A DNA stretch of 64,000 bases from Saprospiraceae bacterium (lineage in GTDB: Bacteria > Bacteroidota > Bacteroidia > Chitinophagales > Saprospiraceae), in NCBI GenBank assembly GCA_016715965.1, contig JADJXG010000001.1, positions 997,501 through 1,061,500 on the forward strand, in the 5' to 3' direction. A program made the translations under genes and the position numbers. The notes beneath the pieces are model-generated. The model worked only from the letters and a program-made list of their open reading frames with translations, ran no database searches and was not told where the DNA came from. Positions 34,686-42,872 of the stretch are shown in pieces. Numbering within the stretch: the stretch's first letter is position 1; every line of letters begins with the position of its first letter.

Positions 34686-35963
34686 ATGGAAATCATTTTA
34701 AAAAATCTCAAAATAACCGATCCCGGAAGCAGTTTAAATGGAAAAAAGAGAGACCTGTGGCTGCGCGATGGAAAAATTATAAAAATAGGGGTCCATCTAA
34801 AGTCCAGCAAATCTTTGCGCTCAATGGATTTTACAGGTTGCAATGTGTCGATGGGTTGGGTAGATATCGGAGCGTACAGTGGTGAGCCGGGTTATGAGGA
34901 AAGAGAAACTTTTAAACATCTGGCAGCGGCAGCAGCGGCGGGAGGATTCACTACGGTGTGCATTATGCCAGATACCAAACCCGTCATTCATTCGAAATCC
35001 GAAGTACATTATATTCTGGACAGCAGTAAGCAACTGGATGTGGATTTGCTTCCCATAGGAGCCGTCAGCAAAAATCTGTTATCTCAGGAAATGGCGGAGC
35101 TTTACAGCATGAAAGAAGCTGGTGCCGTGGCTTTTAGTGATGCATCCCAAGGAATTCAAAAAAGCGGATTGCTGCTTAGGGCCTTGGAATATCTGAAATA
35201 CTATTCTGATGCCGTTCTCATTCAACAATCTTTTGATCTGGAATTAACGGGCCCCGGACAAATGCACGAAGGCACCCACAGCACGTCAATGGGCTTGAGA
35301 GGTATTCCGTCCATGTCTGAGATTACAGGTATTTTGCGCGATCTGGAAATTCAAAAATACTCCGGATCAAAACTTCTATTTCATAAATTGTCTTCCACTG
35401 AAGGAATTTCGCTGATCAGGAATGCAAAGAAAAATCAAAGAAATATTTTCTCCTCTGTTTCTGTTTTTAATCTGGTGTTTGAAGACAAGGATCTCTTGGA
35501 CTTCGATGCAAATCTCAAGTTGTCTCCTCCTTTGAGAGCATCCACTGACAGAAATTCTTTGATCAAAGCAGTCCTCGATGGAACATTGGATATCATCGTG
35601 AGCGATCATACCCCACTCAATCCGGAGAAAAAAGACCTGGAGTTTCAGGCTGCTTCTTTTGGAGCGATCTCACTCGAAACTGCGTACAGCATGATTCGCA
35701 CAAATTTGGACAAAGAGATTTCTGATGAATTGTGGGTTGAAAAAGTAGCCTTGAATCCAAGAAAAATATTCAATTTGCCAGAGGCAAGCATCGAGGAAAA
35801 TACAATGGCTGATTTGACCATTTTTGATCCCAATAAAACATGGGTGTATGAATTGAATCAAATCAAATCACTTTCGAAAAACAGTCCTTTGGTGGGAAAA
35901 AAATTGAAGGGGAGGGTAGAGGCCATCTTCAAAAAAGGCAAATTGCTGCAGCAAGCCACTTAA
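34686..35963 (+). CDS. Dihydroorotase-like amidohydrolase without the HxH metal motif
   Basis: Related to PyrC (dihydroorotase) of pyrimidine synthesis: GEPGYEERETF, AAAAGGFTTVCIMPDTKP and IVSDHTPLNPEKKDLEF follow the family pattern over 425 residues. The metal-binding HxH in strand 1, normally in FxDxHxHLREPG, is replaced (WVDIGAYSGEPG), so the binuclear zinc site should be damaged, as in the non-catalytic PyrC-prime proteins. Similar sequences are annotated as pyrC in many Bacteroidota. It may be a structural partner of aspartate carbamoyltransferase or have another function. It sits in an operon behind the BatA-like gene, not with pyrD. Confidence 0.8.
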   Translation: MEIILKNLKITDPGSSLNGKKRDLWLRDGKIIKIGVHLKSSKSLRSMDFTGCNVSMGWVDIGAYSGEPGYEERETFKHLAAAAAAGGFTTVCIMPDTKPVIHSKSEVHYILDSSKQLDVDLLPIGAVSKNLLSQEMAELYSMKEAGAVAFSDASQGIQKSGLLLRALEYLKYYSDAVLIQQSFDLELTGPGQMHEGTHSTSMGLRGIPSMSEITGILRDLEIQKYSGSKLLFHKLSSTEGISLIRNAKKNQRNIFSSVSVFNLVFEDKDLLDFDANLKLSPPLRASTDRNSLIKAVLDGTLDIIVSDHTPLNPEKKDLEFQAASFGAISLETAYSMIRTNLDKEISDELWVEKVALNPRKIFNLPEASIEENTMADLTIFDPNKTWVYELNQIKSLSKNSPLVGKKLKGRVEAIFKKGKLLQQAT

Positions 35964-35973
35964 ATCGTCAAGC

Positions 35974-36519
35974 ATGGAAAAATTCAACATTGCCGCCCGT
36001 ATTGGATTATTTTGGGGTTTGGGTTATATCGCAATCACCATGGTATTGTATCTGGTGGATCATGCTCTCATGCACAACAGTTGGGTAAATGCAATTTTGT
36101 TCTTCCTGGGTATTGGGATCATGTATTATTCCGGAATATCGACCAGAAAAGATTTTGGGGGAATCATACCTTGGAAAGATGCCATGACCGCCATGTGGGT
36201 GAGCAGTTTGATCTATATTCTGATGTTCAACTTTTTTTCTTATGCGCTGTATCAATGGATCGATCCTGAATTAAAAGAGGAATTGATGGCCCTGCAGGTG
36301 AAAGCGTTGGATCAGATGAGAGATTTTATGGGTGAGGAACAATATGAAAAAGCATTGGAGGCGATGGAATCAACAGACAGTTTTGACCTCTCGGGAATTC
36401 TCAAGAGCATTCCTTTCATTGCTTTAATTTATTTTATCATTGCATGTCTGCTCGCTCTGGCGATTAAAAAAGCAGAACCGTGGAATCCTGACAGCAAAAC
36501 TTATGGTGATCAATTTTAA
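35974..36519 (+). CDS. DUF4199-type membrane protein
   Basis: Membrane protein of 181 residues with four hydrophobic helices: GLGYIAITMVLYLVDHAL, WVNAILFFLGIGIMYYSG, AMWVSSLIYILMFNFFSYAL and IALIYFIIACLLALAIKK. Between helices 3 and 4 a soluble segment of about 50 residues is charged. The pattern KDFGGIIPWKDAMTAMW after helix 2 fits DUF4199, a Bacteroidota family without known function. It starts 10 bases after the dihydroorotase-like gene. Confidence 0.75.
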   Translation: MEKFNIAARIGLFWGLGYIAITMVLYLVDHALMHNSWVNAILFFLGIGIMYYSGISTRKDFGGIIPWKDAMTAMWVSSLIYILMFNFFSYALYQWIDPELKEELMALQVKALDQMRDFMGEEQYEKALEAMESTDSFDLSGILKSIPFIALIYFIIACLLALAIKKAEPWNPDSKTYGDQF

Positions 36520-36528
36520 AAGCCAACC

Positions 36529-37005
36529 ATGAGTCAAAAAAGAACTTTCAGCCAGACCCTCCGTTCAGAATTGTCGTGGTATTTCATCAGTCTTTTATTT
36601 TGTGTGGTGATTTTGTTTCCCATTTATTATTTTAAAGTCGAATATGATTTTTGGGTGGGCAATGTTATTGCAGTATTTGGTTTATCCGTACTACTGCGTT
36701 GGATATTTTTATGGAGCTATACACCTTTTGCCTGGTGGTTATATTTTAAAGTAGTCCTGGCTTTTTTAATGATACCATTGTTTTTTTATACGATCGACTC
36801 CTTTGCAGGTTTTAAAGATTTTATCAATGAGGTGGGGTTTCCTGAGATATTACAGCACGTCGAAGGACCAGATCAATTCGCTCTTGCAAAGTACATACAA
36901 AACCAGATGACCTTTTTTTCTGTGAGCTTTATGATGTGCATTTTGATCATACCTTTCAAAATGATCTGGAGCATCTGGAAGCAATTGAATCGGAATGAGG
37001 TTTGA
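36529..37005 (+). CDS. Hypothetical four-helix membrane protein
   Basis: I do not recognise this 158-residue protein. It has four hydrophobic segments (FISLLFCVVILFPIYYF, VGNVIAVFGLSVLLRWIFLW, LYFKVVLAFLMIPLFFYTI, FFSVSFMMCILIIPFKMIW). A polar loop of about 40 residues (FKDFINEVGFPEILQHVEG) sits between the last two. It starts 9 bases behind the DUF4199 gene and is the last gene of that operon. Confidence 0.7.
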   Translation: MSQKRTFSQTLRSELSWYFISLLFCVVILFPIYYFKVEYDFWVGNVIAVFGLSVLLRWIFLWSYTPFAWWLYFKVVLAFLMIPLFFYTIDSFAGFKDFINEVGFPEILQHVEGPDQFALAKYIQNQMTFFSVSFMMCILIIPFKMIWSIWKQLNRNEV

Positions 37006-37269
37006 ATTGAATTGATCCCAGAATTGATAGCTGAATTCCACCATAAACCAAAATACCTTCTGGTCCTTTCTTTTTTTTCAAATGGGTCTTTTGTGAAATA
37101 TAGATCAGCTACCCCCAAATTTCTTTCGAGAAGTATTGCTTTTTAGCTCTTTGAGATTCAACTACGAATCCTTTGGCAATTCTAGAATAAAGTGATACCA
37201 AACCTATTCAAAATAAATATAAATTGAATTTATGACTATTGATATACAAGTGTATACAAATTTTAATAT

Positions 37270-37890
37270 GTGATTTTAAAATTGAACCCCCATAACAGCT
37301 ATTGCAATTTAAAAAATATCTTTTGTTTATTAAACTTCATGTATGTTACTTTCTTTTGGCCGTCAAAAGAAAGTAACCAAAGAAAACTCGCGGCTGGACT
37401 CCTCACTCACCCAACTTCAGCTCTTTCGCTATGCTAAAAAAACTCGCCTCTACCTTCTTACTGGGCTCCACAATCCCCACTTCGCCAACTCCGTCATTGT
37501 GGATAGCTCCTCGGTTGGGCTCAGACAGTTTTTAGCATGACCGCGAAATTCGCTGGTTGGGTACCCGAGCTGCGGAGCCCTAGGCCGCATTGAAATGCAT
37601 GAAAACCATCATTCTTCCTGATATTTCAATCAAAATATTGAGGAAAATTACAAACCTTTTCGTCAGCTGCCTAATAAGGATAAATTTTAGAAATAGCGCC
37701 TTATATTTTCTTTCCTTTTACGGAAATTTTTATGATGCACTCATCAATCAAACCATCAAAGTGTTATGAAATTATGGTGCGTCAATATTCAGCCCCCAAA
37801 ATCTGTCCCAACAGTGAACCATACAAAATGAACCAAATAAAGGTCAATAGAACCAAGGAAGATGCCGACTTAGAAAAGGCTGCGTTTTTG
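37270..37890. repeat. Dispersed structured repeat, copy 2 (about 0.6 kb, non-coding)
   Basis: Same family and orientation as 10200-10820. The perfect inverted repeat GTTACTTTCTTTTG / CAAAAGAAAGTAAC is at 37345-37377. The large stem pairs CCCAAC (37410-37415) and ATGCTAAAAA (37431-37440) with GTTGGG (37556-37561) and TTTTTAGCAT (37529-37538). Within the stem, GTCGC/GCGAC of copy 1 is TTCGC/GCGAA here (T37425 opposite A37547), a compensating change. Outside the arms the two copies have drifted strongly. It fills most of the gene-free interval 37006-38032; the remaining part of that interval shows nothing I can name. Confidence 0.75.
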
Positions 37891-38032
37891 GTACTCCGCT
37901 TTCGCGGCTCCTTCACTTAGAGTGTTTTCGCACCCTACCAAGCTTTTAGCCTGGATCGTTCAGTCGTGCGCGACAAAAAGTAGGAATGTTGTTTTAAAAA
38001 ATTATATTGAACAGATGTAAAGTGATACTCTA

Positions 38033-39379
38033 CTACGGTGCTACTTTTCTGGATGGTTGTTGCTGCAAAGCACAATGCATACCTCCTCCACGCCAATTGA
38101 GAGGGAGAGCATTGATAAAAATAATGCTGCGGTCAGGAAAAGCATCGTGAAAGATGCTTTTAACCTTCATTTCTTTCGATTTCGATGTGCCAACATGCTG
38201 ATAGGTAGGCAACAAAACTACTTTGTTGGTCACAAAATAATTTAAATAGCTTGCAGTGGCAAGGCGATTCATGCTGTCGCCTGCTTTAAATTTACTGCCT
38301 GGTTTTAGCAACCATTCCGGAATATTGAGACTACCATCCCACTGGCCTTCCGGGTTGAGCCTGATTCTGGTAGAAATCGGATTGGGAAGTGGCACTTTTA
38401 TAATATTAAAAGATTTGCCATCCTGGTCCCTGGATTTTTTAAGGATTTCATAATTTTTGGACATTCTTTCGTAGTTAAGCCTATTTACCGGATGGAGGTC
38501 TTTCTCTTCTTCGGGCACCCATGCCAATAAAATTGTATTGGGATCAGAAAATCTCAAATATTCATCTGTATGTCCTCCGGTCCCTATGGCTACATAATCA
38601 TCTACCACATTTTGACATACAAGAGGATCTTCAACCAATCCTTCCTTTACCCAAATGATGTTTGTTACGCCAAGTACTCTTTTAAATTCATCTTCCAGTT
38701 CCTTTTTTGTGGCACCTTTATTTCTTCCAAGCGTCAGAGGCTCATTCAGTATGAGCGTTCCTTTACCATTCACTTCCAGGGATCCTCCTTCAATGTTTAT
38801 CCATGACTTAATTACATCCACATTGGCAGATACCGCCATCAAACTGTCCACCCTGTCTTTTGGAGTGGGTGGAACATAGTTCATGGCGCCATTTATGGCG
38901 GCCGTATCTCCTTCGTAATAATCTTCCAGCCACTGACTGTAACCGTAATGTGTCCAACCAAAATCAACGGCTTTCATATCTCCAAGTCCATTGATGACGA
39001 AAGTAGCTCCATGATCGCGCATCCAATAATCATTGCCGGTCATGATTTGAAAATTAATTTTATCCACATCAATAAAAGCAGATTGCAAATAATCTTTGCA
39101 TTCCTTCAAAGACTGCTGTGATTCAGCCACTACATTCAATTTAACATAGGGCATAAGCTCCCGGATAATACCAGCACGTACAGGTCTGAAAGCAGAACTG
39201 TCATCACTTGACATCCAAACAGCATCTTGTGGTTCGAATTCAGCAGGTAAATAAAATTCTGATTTGTCTAGGCTATTTTTTGTGAAGTAGGAGGTAGTGG
39301 TTGGAAACTTCCCTAGGAAGAATAACAGCAACATACAAAAAAAGACCCCTCCTAAAATACGATTACGTACTTTGCTCAT
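38033..39379 (-). CDS. Agmatine deiminase / peptidyl-arginine deiminase family protein, exported or membrane-anchored
   Basis: Guanidino-modifying enzyme of the PAD_porph family (PF04371 type). All catalytic positions are visible: YWMRDHGATFV (Asp), INIEGGSLEV (Glu), GTGGHTDEYLRF (His) and RGGGMHCALQQQP (Cys nucleophile). The entry motif is LPAEFEPQDAVWMSSD. Unlike cytoplasmic agmatine deiminases (about 340-370 residues) it has 448 residues and begins with a hydrophobic segment (ILGGVFFCMLLLFFLGKF) after a basic start, so it acts outside the cytoplasm. The substrate could be agmatine or C-terminal peptidyl arginine; the sequence alone does not decide. Confidence 0.88.
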   Translation of the reverse strand: MSKVRNRILGGVFFCMLLLFFLGKFPTTTSYFTKNSLDKSEFYLPAEFEPQDAVWMSSDDSSAFRPVRAGIIRELMPYVKLNVVAESQQSLKECKDYLQSAFIDVDKINFQIMTGNDYWMRDHGATFVINGLGDMKAVDFGWTHYGYSQWLEDYYEGDTAAINGAMNYVPPTPKDRVDSLMAVSANVDVIKSWINIEGGSLEVNGKGTLILNEPLTLGRNKGATKKELEDEFKRVLGVTNIIWVKEGLVEDPLVCQNVVDDYVAIGTGGHTDEYLRFSDPNTILLAWVPEEEKDLHPVNRLNYERMSKNYEILKKSRDQDGKSFNIIKVPLPNPISTRIRLNPEGQWDGSLNIPEWLLKPGSKFKAGDSMNRLATASYLNYFVTNKVVLLPTYQHVGTSKSKEMKVKSIFHDAFPDRSIIFINALPLNWRGGGMHCALQQQPSRKVAP

Positions 39380-39398
39380 ATTTACCCGCTTTATGGCA

Positions 39399-39406
39399 CA
39401 AAACTA
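39399..39406 (-). promoter_or_regulatory. Candidate -7 box TAGTTTTG of the deiminase gene
   Basis: Exact TAnnTTTG on the minus strand, 19 bases before the ATG. No -33 TTG at the usual distance. Confidence 0.4.
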
Positions 39407-39664
39407 AAAATTATTTACATTATTAATAAAATATTTAATCTAATTGGTTAAAACTTAAACAATAGAATCAAAATGTACTGAAATCTTAAAATTATTAAAA
39501 TCATCAATTCATCAATTAAACAAATGAAAATGAAAGAAATGAATTCTCCCTTAAAAAAGGTACCATTTTAAATACTTAATTGTAATAGTTTAGACTTAAT
39601 CTGACAGTTAGTGATTAATTTTAAGTTGTCAAAAATAATTAATTAACCACTAAACTGTCAGAAA

Positions 39665-40708
39665 ATGAAATTAGAAACAAAATTAATCAAAACTAAATTG
39701 GGATTAGTCCATTTAGCAGAAAAATTGGGAAATGTATCTCAAGCTTGTAAAATAATGGGGTATTCCAGGGATAGTTTTTACAGGATTAAAGAGATGTATG
39801 ACACAGGAGGCGAAATGGCCTTAATCGAAGTCAGCAGGAGCAAACCACTGGTCAAGAATCGAGTGGCTCCCGAAGTAGAGAAAGCAGTTGTTGATATGGC
39901 TATTGACAATCCAGCTTTTGGACAAGTAAGGGTTGCAAATGAGCTTGTTAAGAGAGGAATATTTGTATCCCCTTGTGGAGTTCGTTGTGTTTGGTTGAGG
40001 CACGATCTGGAGACCTTCCAAAAGAGATTAAAGGCCCTCGAAGCCAAAGTGGCCCAGGATGGAATAATTCTTACAGAAGCCCAAGTTGTAGCCTTGGAGC
40101 GTAAGAAAGAAAAATTGGAATCTCAAGGTGAAATTGAAACATATCATCCGGGCTATCTGGGAGCTCAGGATACTTATTATATTGGCAATATCAAAGGCGT
40201 TGGTCGTATCTATCAACAAACCTACATTGACACTTACTCTAAGGTAGTTCTGGCAAAAATCTATGATCGTAAAAATGCTCTTGTAGCAGCCGATTTGCTA
40301 AACGATAAAGTCCTGCCATTTTATGAACATGAGCAAATCAGGCTACTCAGGATACTGACCGATCGTGGCACGGAATACTGTGGAAAAAGAGAATATCATG
40401 AGTACGAACTTTATCTGAGTTTGGAGGATATTGAACATACTAAGATCAAAGCACGACACCCACAGACTAATGGTATCTGTGAAAGATTCCACCGCACCAT
40501 TCAAAATGAATTTTATGCCATTACCTTCCGTAAAAAGTTATACAAATCTATTGAAGAGCTACAGGCAGACTTGGAGGATTGGCTACATTACTATAATTCG
40601 GACAGACCTCATTCCGGAAAATATTGCTTTGGCAAAACTCCTATGCAAACTCACATCGAGTCAAAAAATATTGCAATTGATAAAATGTTAGAAACTCATT
40701 TTGAATAA
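39665..40708 (+). CDS. IS481-family DDE transposase
   Basis: The 347-residue protein has an N-terminal helix-turn-helix (LGNVSQACKIMGYSRDSFYR) and a second DNA-binding region (NPAFGQVRVANELVKRG). The rve-type catalytic core has the acidic triad in QDTYYIGNIKG, ILTDRGTEYCG and TNGICERFHRT, and ends with the usual YYNSDRPHSG. No frameshift is needed, unlike IS3-type two-frame transposases. The start ATG follows a stem-loop formed from the subterminal repeat, which may restrain translation. Confidence 0.93.
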   Translation: MKLETKLIKTKLGLVHLAEKLGNVSQACKIMGYSRDSFYRIKEMYDTGGEMALIEVSRSKPLVKNRVAPEVEKAVVDMAIDNPAFGQVRVANELVKRGIFVSPCGVRCVWLRHDLETFQKRLKALEAKVAQDGIILTEAQVVALERKKEKLESQGEIETYHPGYLGAQDTYYIGNIKGVGRIYQQTYIDTYSKVVLAKIYDRKNALVAADLLNDKVLPFYEHEQIRLLRILTDRGTEYCGKREYHEYELYLSLEDIEHTKIKARHPQTNGICERFHRTIQNEFYAITFRKKLYKSIEELQADLEDWLHYYNSDRPHSGKYCFGKTPMQTHIESKNIAIDKMLETHFE

Positions 40709-40770
40709 AGAAGATCATGAATAGAGTAATTCAACGCGTAAACGTCAACAAACTAAATTGTGGAGTAAAT

Positions 40771-40810
40771 GTCAAGAGTTCCGAAGGAACTTGCCTCGCT
40801 CTTGACTTTT
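40771..40810 (+). terminator. Hairpin with T tract behind the transposase
   Basis: GTCAAGAG (40771-40778) pairs with CTCTTGAC (40799-40806), followed by TTTT. A smaller GTTCC/GGAAC hairpin is nested within. It probably ends the transposase transcript inside the IS. Confidence 0.5.
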
Positions 40811-40898
40811 ACGGAACAATTGTTACTTTTGTTGAAGCGTTGGATTATTCTTTTTTATCGCCAACTGTCAGATCAAGTCTAGGTTATTACAACTTAAT

Positions 40899-41398
40899 CT
40901 AGGTTAAGTTTTTTGCAAATTGTTCAAGATTTGATAGGTATTTGATTGCTGTCAGGACCCTTTTCAAAAAACCCGGGTTCTGCTTGGCTCTGAAAATCGA
41001 TATAAAGTCTCATTGAATTCCTGAGCCAGATGTGCAAAATTATTTGACATCAGACCTATTAAGCCTATATCCTGACTCTGCATTAGAGCATTTGCCTTCA
41101 CTCCATTGTTTTGCTGATATTCATCGCAACCCAAGTGAAACTTGAAACACAATCTGAAGAAACATGTAAGGACTGATTGTAACCAACACTCTTCAATTAG
41201 CTGCTGAAATCAGTACCTGAATTTCGCATATAAAATTTATACTAGGATCCATTTCACTCCAATGACATAGTGCGTCCACCAAAATGATCTTTGCAATCTA
41301 AAGTCATTCGTGTTGTCCTCATGCGGGTTCAAAGTCAAAACAACAAAATTTCAATCGCACCAGAAACTTTTCCATAGCGACCAAAGGTACACGACAAT
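40899..41398. other. Gene-free stretch between the IS and a decayed gene
   Basis: No convincing gene is seen in these 500 bases. A short minus-strand open frame (41152 to 40964, 62 residues, containing LIGLMSNNFAHLAQEFNETL) has protein-like composition but no recognisable family. A -7-like TACCTTTG occurs on the minus strand at 41382-41389. The stretch looks like decayed DNA next to the IS. Confidence 0.4.
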
Positions 41399-41804
41399 TT
41401 ATTCCTGAAAAGAGTTCTTCAAATATCTGATATCCGACGGACATTTTTTTGCAACCATCCTTTTCTCGCGATCGCTCAAACCATTCCTGTTGGAATAAAC
41501 AACATCCTGCAGCCCGTCAACCGATTGAATAAAATCGTGGAATGCAAAATAATAATCAATTGGACAGCGACATTCAGATTTGCGATGAAGTGAGAGTACA
41601 GGATTCATTTTTTGTCTGTTTTTTAAAAAATCTTTTTGGTATTAAGACCAAATACTTTTCTCCTCCACCCTTGTAAAATTTGCAAAAATCAAAACAAACG
41701 GATGAGTTTGAATATTTTTTGTGAAGCCGAACATCCATTTTTAGACCATCCTTAATTTCACTTGCCAGTTCATTTAAATCCCGAGAATTCCTTAAAAGAC
41801 CCAT
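41399..41804 (-). pseudogene. Possible frameshifted relic of a ~135-residue unknown protein
   Basis: Two minus-strand open frames overlap: the first begins at 41804 (MGLLRNSRDLNELASEIKDG) and ends at 41574, the second runs to 41399 (ending PSDIRYLKNSFQE). They can be joined at an A6 run (bases 41607-41612 on the plus strand are TTTTTT), giving ...KRFFKKQTKK-MNPVLSLHRKSE... as one continuous chain. Both halves have soluble-protein composition. I do not recognise the family. It may be a broken gene or two unrelated chance frames. Confidence 0.3.
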
Positions 41805-41872
41805 TTTGATTTTAATATGTAAACATAATTTAACTCATAATTTATTGTTTATCTATAATTTAGATATGTTTC

Positions 41873-41904
41873 TTGGTATAGATCCACAATTTTGGCTAAC
41901 TTTG
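41873..41904 (+). promoter_or_regulatory. Bacteroidota-type promoter TTG-N21-TAACTTTG of the heptose/glycosyltransferase operon
   Basis: A -33 TTG (41873-41875) and the exact -7 box TAACTTTG (41897-41904) are separated by 21 bases. The ATG of the first gene is 26 bases further on. This is the only promoter in the window where I see both elements. Confidence 0.6.
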
Positions 41905-41930
41905 CAGTCTAACATCTATTAAGTATTAAC

Positions 41931-42872
41931 ATGGATCTTTCGATCGTGGTACCTTCCTTTAACGAAGAAGAATCGCTGCCAGAACTTGTTTCCTGGATAC
42001 GGCGCGTTTTGGATCCACTTCAATTTAGTTATGAAGTATTGATCGTCGATGACGGGAGCACAGACCGAAGTTGGGATGTTATCCGCAATTTACACCATGA
42101 ACATGGTAGTCTCATCAAAGGGATCCGTTTTCGAAGAAATTATGGAAAATCAGCTGCATTGAACACGGCATTCAGACAAACCATTGGAAAAGTTGTCATC
42201 ACCATGGATGCAGATTTGCAAGATTCTCCTGAAGAAATTCCTGCCTTATATAATATGATCGTCCAGGATGGATACGATCTTGTTTCCGGATGGAAAAAGA
42301 AAAGAAAAGACAATACTTTTACCAAAAATCTTCCGTCCAAACTTTACAACGCGGTAACCGGCTGGATGAGTGGGGTTAAACTCCACGATATGAATTGCGG
42401 CCTGAAAGCGTATCGATCCGAAGTGATCAAAAGCATTGAAGTATATGGCGAAATGCACCGCTACATTCCGGTCATCGCCAAATGGGCCGGATTTAAAAAA
42501 ATAGGAGAGAAGGTTGTAGCCCATCAATCCAGAAAATACGGTTACTCCAAATTTGGGATGAGTCGTTTTCTTAACGGATTCCTTGATTTGTCCACCATTC
42601 TTTTTATCAGCAAGTTTGGCAAGCGCCCCATGCATTTTTTTGGATCATTGGGTCTTCTGTTCTTCTTTATGGGATTGTGTTTTGTATGTTACTTAATGTT
42701 TACAAAATTTGCATATCAAGTCTATGGAATGACTGCGCGACCGGCCTTCTATCTTAGTCTGGTGATGATGATCATCGGGTCGCAGATGTTTTTGACAGGC
42801 TTTGTCGCTGAGCTCATTTCAAGATCAGCCTCAGAACGCAATAACTATCTCATCTCAGACGAAATCAAATAA
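41931..42872 (+). CDS. Family 2 glycosyltransferase with C-terminal membrane segments (DPM1/ArnC-like)
   Basis: Transfers a sugar from a nucleotide sugar, probably to a polyprenyl phosphate. The GT-A domain (residues 1-220) shows IVVPSFNEEESLPEL, VLIVDDGSTDRSWDVI, the donor-metal motif MDADLQDSPEEIP and MNCGLKAYRSEV. Two hydrophobic helices follow (MHFFGSLGLLFFFMGLCFVC and ALYL-like LSLVMMIIGSQMFLTGFVAEL). At 313 residues the plan is that of undecaprenyl-phosphate glycosyltransferases. It heads an operon; its TAA overlaps the next ATG by one base. Acceptor and sugar are not determined. Confidence 0.88.
   Translation: MDLSIVVPSFNEEESLPELVSWIRRVLDPLQFSYEVLIVDDGSTDRSWDVIRNLHHEHGSLIKGIRFRRNYGKSAALNTAFRQTIGKVVITMDADLQDSPEEIPALYNMIVQDGYDLVSGWKKKRKDNTFTKNLPSKLYNAVTGWMSGVKLHDMNCGLKAYRSEVIKSIEVYGEMHRYIPVIAKWAGFKKIGEKVVAHQSRKYGYSKFGMSRFLNGFLDLSTILFISKFGKRPMHFFGSLGLLFFFMGLCFVCYLMFTKFAYQVYGMTARPAFYLSLVMMIIGSQMFLTGFVAELISRSASERNNYLISDEIK

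Larger units (their letters stand above)
39581..40891 (+). mobile_element. Complete IS481-type insertion sequence, 1311 bp
   Basis: Bounded by imperfect 35-bp terminal inverted repeats. The left end starts TGTAATAGTTTAGACTTAAT; the right end, read inward, starts TGTAATAACCTAGACTTGAT; 29 of 35 positions agree and both continue CTGACAGTT. A perfect 7-bp target duplication ACTTAAT flanks the element (39574-39580 and 40892-40898). It holds one intact transposase gene. Inside the left end a second palindrome pairs CTGACAGTT (39601-39609) with AACTGTCAG (39653-39661), just before the transposase ATG. Intact ends, target duplication and open frame indicate a fairly recent insertion. Confidence 0.9.

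Noticed and set aside
37732..37920. 62-residue plus-strand open frame in the second repeat
   Set aside because: Lies in the degenerate part of the repeat, with no family resemblance and no promoter.
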